Assembly: GCF_008122265.1 (NCBI RefSeq)
Contig: NZ_CP043042.1
Span: forward strand, 434,001-498,000
Reading direction: 5' to 3'
Length of the DNA stretch: 64,000 nucleotides
From: Marinobacter fonticola
GTDB taxonomy: Bacteria; Pseudomonadota; Gammaproteobacteria; Pseudomonadales; Oleiphilaceae
Position numbers and translations under genes: made by a program. Positions 60,639 to 64,000 of the stretch are shown here, piece after piece; the first letter of the stretch is position 1; each line of letters opens with the position of its first letter. Below the pieces are notes generated by a model, which saw nothing but the letters and a program-made list of their open reading frames with translations, was not told the DNA's origin and made no database searches.

Positions 60639-61433
60639 ATGCCGAACCAAACCCTCTGGATTACCGGTGCATCTTCAGGTATCGGCGAAGCGCTGGCGGC
60701 GCGTTTTGCGGCCAGTGGCGCCAACATCGTATTGTCCGCCCGTCGCGAAGACGAGCTAAAACGGGTGGCCGAGCGCTGTATCGATGTAGGGCTCGATACC
60801 CATCAGGTGCTGGTGCTGCCGCTGGACGTTACCGACTGGAATGCGCTGCCCGGCGCAACCCAAACCGTGCTGGACACGTTTGGTTCAATCGACTTGCTGA
60901 TCAATAACGCTGGCGTATCTCAGCGCTCGCTGTGCAAGGACACGGATATGGCGGTCTACCGCCAGTTAATGGACGTGGACGTGATGGGTCAGATCGCGCT
61001 TACCAAAGCGGTGCTGGGGCATATGCTGGAGCGCGGTGCCGGGCATATCGCCGTCACCGCCAGTGTTGCGGGCAAAGTCGGTGTTTCCCAGCGCACCGGC
61101 TATTGCGCTGCCAAGCATGCGGTGATGGGGTTCTTCGACGCGCTGCGGGCGGAGGTGGAAGACCAGGGTATTCACGTTTCAACCATTGTTCCGGGTTTTA
61201 TCAAAACGGACGTCTCCCGCAATGCGCTCTCGGGCGACGGGACCGCTTTCGGCGAGGTGGACGACGATATTGCCGGCGGTATGGATGTGGATGAGTGTGC
61301 CGAAGTGGTCTTCAATGCCCTCAAGGCGAAGAAGCGGGAAATCCCGGTCGGCAAAGGTAAGGAAATGGCAGCGCTCTGGGTGAAACGCGTCGCACCGGAG
61401 ATGCTGTTCAAGATCACCAAGTCGCGCAAGTAA
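60639..61433 (+). CDS. Short-chain dehydrogenase/reductase (SDR, classical)
   Basis: A 264-residue NAD(P)-dependent oxidoreductase. Cofactor motif TGASSGIGEALAARFAASG with an arginine pair after strand 2 (LSARREDEL), suggesting NADPH preference; NNAG at ~90; catalytic Ser in TASVAGKVG; YCAAKHA (YxxxK). The sequence is of the DHRS7/YqjQ-like type. Ribosome site TAAGGAG lies 7 bases before the ATG at 60639. Probably co-transcribed with the GntR gene. Substrate unknown. Confidence 0.92.
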   Translation: MPNQTLWITGASSGIGEALAARFAASGANIVLSARREDELKRVAERCIDVGLDTHQVLVLPLDVTDWNALPGATQTVLDTFGSIDLLINNAGVSQRSLCKDTDMAVYRQLMDVDVMGQIALTKAVLGHMLERGAGHIAVTASVAGKVGVSQRTGYCAAKHAVMGFFDALRAEVEDQGIHVSTIVPGFIKTDVSRNALSGDGTAFGEVDDDIAGGMDVDECAEVVFNALKAKKREIPVGKGKEMAALWVKRVAPEMLFKITKSRK

Positions 61434-61535
61434 GCTCCACCCTCGAAGTCCGGCGCTTGAGCACTACATTTTAGTAAGTGGCGACGCCACCGGTGCGGTC
61501 CCATAGCCACGCGGCCATTGCAGGTAACTAACAGT

Positions 61536-62108
61536 ATGAGCCATTACCCCACCGTATACCTGGCAGGCCCGGAAGTATTTTTTCCGGAAGCACTGCGCAT
61601 TAAAATCGACGGCAGTAAGAAGGCCATCCTGGCCGAGTTCGACCTGGAAGGCTTATCGCCATCGGACAATGCGCTGGACCTGGCGAACGCCCAAGATCCC
61701 GCGCAACTGATCTACGACGCCAATCAGGCCCTGATGGACCGGGCCACAGCATTGATTGCCAACCTTACGCCGTTTCGCGGTCCCAGCGCCGATGCCGGCA
61801 CCATCTACGAACTTGGCTACATGCTGGCCAAGGGCAAGCCCTCGGTCGGTTTTTCCGTTTGTGCTGTGCCCTACAATAAACGCGTGGATGCCGAGGCTGA
61901 AATCGATAGTCAGGGTGCCGCTATCGAACCTTTCGGCCTGTGCGACAACCTGATGCTAGACTGCGGCCTGGCCCGTCATGGCGGCACCCTGGTGCAGGGC
62001 CAGCGGGCCTATCCGGCGACCGGGTTTATGCCGGAAGACTTCTTTGACGAAGACGTGTTCCGGCGCGCGGTGCGCCACCTGCGCGCCTTAATAGACCCCT
62101 CTTACTGA
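61536..62108 (+). CDS. Nucleoside 2-deoxyribosyltransferase
   Basis: A 190-residue enzyme. Start at 61536 (MSHYPTVYLAGPEVFFPE). Family signatures: VYLAGPEVFFPEA (deoxyribose pocket), IYDANQALMDRATALIANL, the catalytic segment LTPFRGPSADAGTIYELGYM (Asp and Glu in DAGTIYELG), and a C-terminal NLMLDCGLARHG. It swaps or hydrolyses the base on 2'-deoxynucleosides in nucleotide salvage. Its last 7 bases overlap the convergent ketopantoate-reductase-like gene. A TTG at 61518 is a less likely start. Confidence 0.9.
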   Translation: MSHYPTVYLAGPEVFFPEALRIKIDGSKKAILAEFDLEGLSPSDNALDLANAQDPAQLIYDANQALMDRATALIANLTPFRGPSADAGTIYELGYMLAKGKPSVGFSVCAVPYNKRVDAEAEIDSQGAAIEPFGLCDNLMLDCGLARHGGTLVQGQRAYPATGFMPEDFFDEDVFRRAVRHLRALIDPSY

Positions 62109-63043
62109 CCTTCGGCCGCTTTCAACGTTTCTCGCATCCGCAGTGCGACCAGCATGGTCTTCAGGTGCGGCACCGCCACGCCGTGTTGATCGGCAATCGC
62201 CACCACGTTCCCCAGCACCGCATCCAGTTCAATCGGCCGGCCGTTGATATGGTCCAGCGCCATGCTGTTCTTATAGGGCGGCATCTTGCGAGTGCCGGCA
62301 ATGTTCTTGTCGATCAGGTCGTGGGGCATGGGGTAGCCGTCGGCCTCGGCGACCGCGAGCACTTCTTCGGTCATGGTGCGGATCAGGTCCTCGCCGCCCT
62401 CGGTATCGAGGATGGTGGCCGTATCCGCGCCACCTGCCAGCACCGATAGGGGGTTGAATGGCGTATTCCACAGACACTTACGCCAACGTTCGCCGACCAC
62501 CTGCTCGGTCAGGTCAATCTTGATGCCGCCCTCGATAAACAGATCCGCCAGGGACCGGGCGTTGTCGTCGATTCCGTCGGGGTAGCGGCCCATGACCAAG
62601 CGGCCATACGCCTTGTGATGCACTTGACCCGGGCCGACACGGCTGACGGCAATAAACGCCAGGCAACTGACGATGGGGTTCCGGGGGAAGGCGTTGGCGA
62701 TATCGCGCTCGATAGCCAGCCCGTTCTCGATCAGCACGATACGGGTGTTGTCGCCCATCCAGGGGCGAATCAATTCCGCGCGGTCGACGCCGGGCAGCAC
62801 CTTGACGCACAGAATCAGGTAGTCCGGCGCCGATTCCGGCGTGTCGCTATCGCGATAAACGTGATTCGGACGGTACGACAGATCGCCCAGCTCGCTCTCG
62901 ATCCGGATGCCGTCCTTGACCACCGCATCGTATTCCGAGCGCAAGACCACGCTAACCGGACAGCCGGCCCGTTGGAGAATGGCGCCGTAAAAGCTGCCGA
63001 TGGCGCCGGCGCCGACAATCAGGATACTGGGTTTGTCTGACAT
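62102..63043 (-). CDS. 2-dehydropantoate 2-reductase (ketopantoate reductase) family protein
   Basis: A 313-residue protein from the ATG at 63043 (AAGGAG ribosome site). ApbA/PanE pattern: ILIVGAGAIGSFYGAILQRAG (NADPH-binding; longer than shown motif parts), LCVKVLPGVDRAEL, LIENGLAIERDIANAFP, EQVVGERWRKCLWNTPFNP with catalytic Lys, and the C-terminal PYKNSMALDHINGRPIELD. It may be the pantothenate-pathway enzyme, but no other pan gene is near and many paralogues exist, so I leave the symbol empty. It converges with, and overlaps by 7 bases, the deoxyribosyltransferase gene. Confidence 0.87.
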   Translation of the reverse strand: MSDKPSILIVGAGAIGSFYGAILQRAGCPVSVVLRSEYDAVVKDGIRIESELGDLSYRPNHVYRDSDTPESAPDYLILCVKVLPGVDRAELIRPWMGDNTRIVLIENGLAIERDIANAFPRNPIVSCLAFIAVSRVGPGQVHHKAYGRLVMGRYPDGIDDNARSLADLFIEGGIKIDLTEQVVGERWRKCLWNTPFNPLSVLAGGADTATILDTEGGEDLIRTMTEEVLAVAEADGYPMPHDLIDKNIAGTRKMPPYKNSMALDHINGRPIELDAVLGNVVAIADQHGVAVPHLKTMLVALRMRETLKAAEGQ

Positions 63044-63830
63044 GTTGTTGAACTCCTTGAATGCATGCACTGCCGGTAAAGGCGAACGACCTGGCCTAGG
63101 GCCCTAGGGCCTGTCCGACGGAAGGAGGTCGGATCTATTGTGCTGGGAATGGCTTGGCTTTGAGTTGCTTGCGGTATCGTCTCTCGTTGTGCGGAATGGG
63201 TCAATTATAGATCGCCGGCCTCGTAAGTGATGGCAGAGGGAGCCGGGGTTCGTCAGCGGTCGTCCTTACATAAGTTTCATTGGCCTGTAGCGAGATGTTC
63301 ATGACTTGTATTGCATGATCTCGGCTCTCGAATCGTGATTCGGCCGCCACGATTATTAGCGCTTTCCCCGCCCTGTCTGCAGCAGTTAGGCGCTGTTGTT
63401 CCAGAGTCTCCTCTTAAAAACGTCCTGAAATCGGCAGTGTGGCGTTGCTCGCAACGGGGTCCGGCCCCCGAGACGCTAGAGGGGCCGTTGGATGATTAAG
63501 AAGAACTCGCTGCAACAGTTCCGTCATCGTTTTGTGATGTGCTTTTCCTATCAGGCGGCGTCGTGTTGGCCGTTGTGCGCCACAGACGTGCCTTTGCGGA
63601 AATGAGCACCGAATAGGTGCAGCGATCGATGGTTACCGGCACGGGTGCCTTCTTGGCGCTTGCGGATGAGGCGGCGAATATCAGGAGTCCGGCGGGAACC
63701 GAGAGATAGTGGATGGAATGTAAGGCGCAAAGGCCTTTTTCTTGCTTAGTAACTCGGTGAAACTGTGCGCTTGCGATGGCCCTCAAGCTATCGACATTCG
63801 CGGAGTAACGAAAAACAGGAATGGACTCGG
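63044..63830. other. Long intergenic region before the polysaccharide export gene
   Basis: About 790 bases without a gene I can support. It includes a perfect 14-base palindrome CCTAGGGCCCTAGG (63095-63108) and a short hairpin TCCGAC ... GTCGGA nearby (63114-63134). A 96-codon minus-strand frame (63496-63786) and a 62-codon plus-strand frame (63311-63499) lack ribosome sites and look random. It is probably the regulatory region of an exopolysaccharide cluster that begins at 63831. Confidence 0.5.
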
Positions 63831-64000
63831 ATGAAAATGCGTTGGCACGTGCTGTTTGTCTTGTTCGTATTCGCCCTTTCAGGTCAGGTGGGGGCTGCGG
63901 AAGAAGCCTACAACCTGGGGCCGGGGGACAGAATTCAGGTCGCGGTCTATGGTCAGGAGGATCTGGAGACAGAGGCGGAGCTCGGTGCCAATGGCACGAT
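63831..64000 (+). CDS. Polysaccharide export protein, Wza type (3' end beyond window)
   Basis: The first 56 codons of a gene cut by the right edge. Signal peptide MKMRWHVLFVLFVFALSG..GAA, then EEAYNLGPGDRIQVAVYGQE, the YxLGPGDxxxVxVxGxxxL signature of the Poly_export (PF02563) domain in Wza/GfcE-like outer-membrane export proteins. The start ATG at 63831 has AGGAATGG about 8 bases upstream. No lipobox cysteine is visible in the signal region. It likely opens an exopolysaccharide biosynthesis cluster to the right. Confidence 0.85.
   Translation, partial: MKMRWHVLFVLFVFALSGQVGAAEEAYNLGPGDRIQVAVYGQEDLETEAELGANGT

Noticed and set aside
63496..63786. 96-codon minus-strand frame in the last intergenic region
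   Set aside because: Low similarity to any protein pattern and no ribosome site; a weak hydrophobic stretch alone is not enough.
1..64000. Prophage, integrative element, CRISPR array or toxin-antitoxin pair
   Set aside because: No integrase, capsid, transposase, cas gene, regularly spaced repeats, tRNA-flanking direct repeats or recognisable small toxin-antitoxin pair were found.

Overview
The window reads as chromosomal DNA of a GC-rich (by eye), free-living, motile-type Gammaproteobacterium, most like Marinobacter or a close marine relative. This is an inference from gene content: a monomeric NADP isocitrate dehydrogenase, two TRAP transporter systems, a dctBD pair, YaeQ, YebG and a SixA-CHAD fusion. 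A LexA box of the enterobacterial/gammaproteobacterial type (TACTG-N10-CAGTA) supports it. I see no tRNA, rRNA, CRISPR array or intact insertion sequence.

Layout. 1-2.5 kb: the end of a multihaem cytochrome c/TPR gene and an outer-membrane transporter-like protein. 2.6-12.5 kb (minus strand): an arylsulfatase, two DUF1254/DUF1214 secreted proteins, a decayed gene that shares a duplicated promoter with the sulfatase, and a three-gene overlapping operon (DUF3604, parvulin-type isomerase, HupE/UreJ-like membrane protein). 12.7-17.3 kb: a CHASE hybrid histidine kinase coupled to a GGDEF response regulator. 17.5-26.8 kb: a HAD phosphatase divergent from a DctP-Q-M TRAP transporter followed by glcG and glcDEF, a coherent glycolate/2-hydroxyacid uptake and oxidation unit. 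26.8-31.8 kb: SixA-CHAD fusion, BASS-family transporter, DUF1127 protein, a LysR regulator, a truncated SDR remnant and a small zinc-ribbon-like protein.

31.8-45.7 kb holds the most unusual content: a tightly packed nine-gene minus-strand operon. In transcription order it encodes a soluble histidine kinase, an MglA-like small GTPase, a second soluble kinase with an unrecognised input domain, a receiver-MshEN-PilB/GspE-type ATPase fusion, a membrane PAS kinase, an Rcp1-like receiver, a receiver-PAS-LOV-like-GGDEF-EAL-receiver protein, a receiver with a degenerate HD-GYP domain, and a stand-alone receiver. No pilin, PilC, PilQ or MglB gene is nearby. The parts suggest a phosphorelay that joins c-di-GMP, a polarity-type GTPase and a secretion/pilus-type motor ATPase.

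45.7-64 kb: a Tat-exported PhoX phosphatase, monomeric icd, a TAXI-type TRAP transporter with a good sigma-54 promoter followed by its probable regulators dctB and dctD, LexA-controlled yebG, a META-domain lipoprotein, yaeQ, a GntR/FCD regulator, a short-chain dehydrogenase, a nucleoside 2-deoxyribosyltransferase, a ketopantoate-reductase-like gene, and the start of a Wza-type polysaccharide export gene that runs off the right edge.
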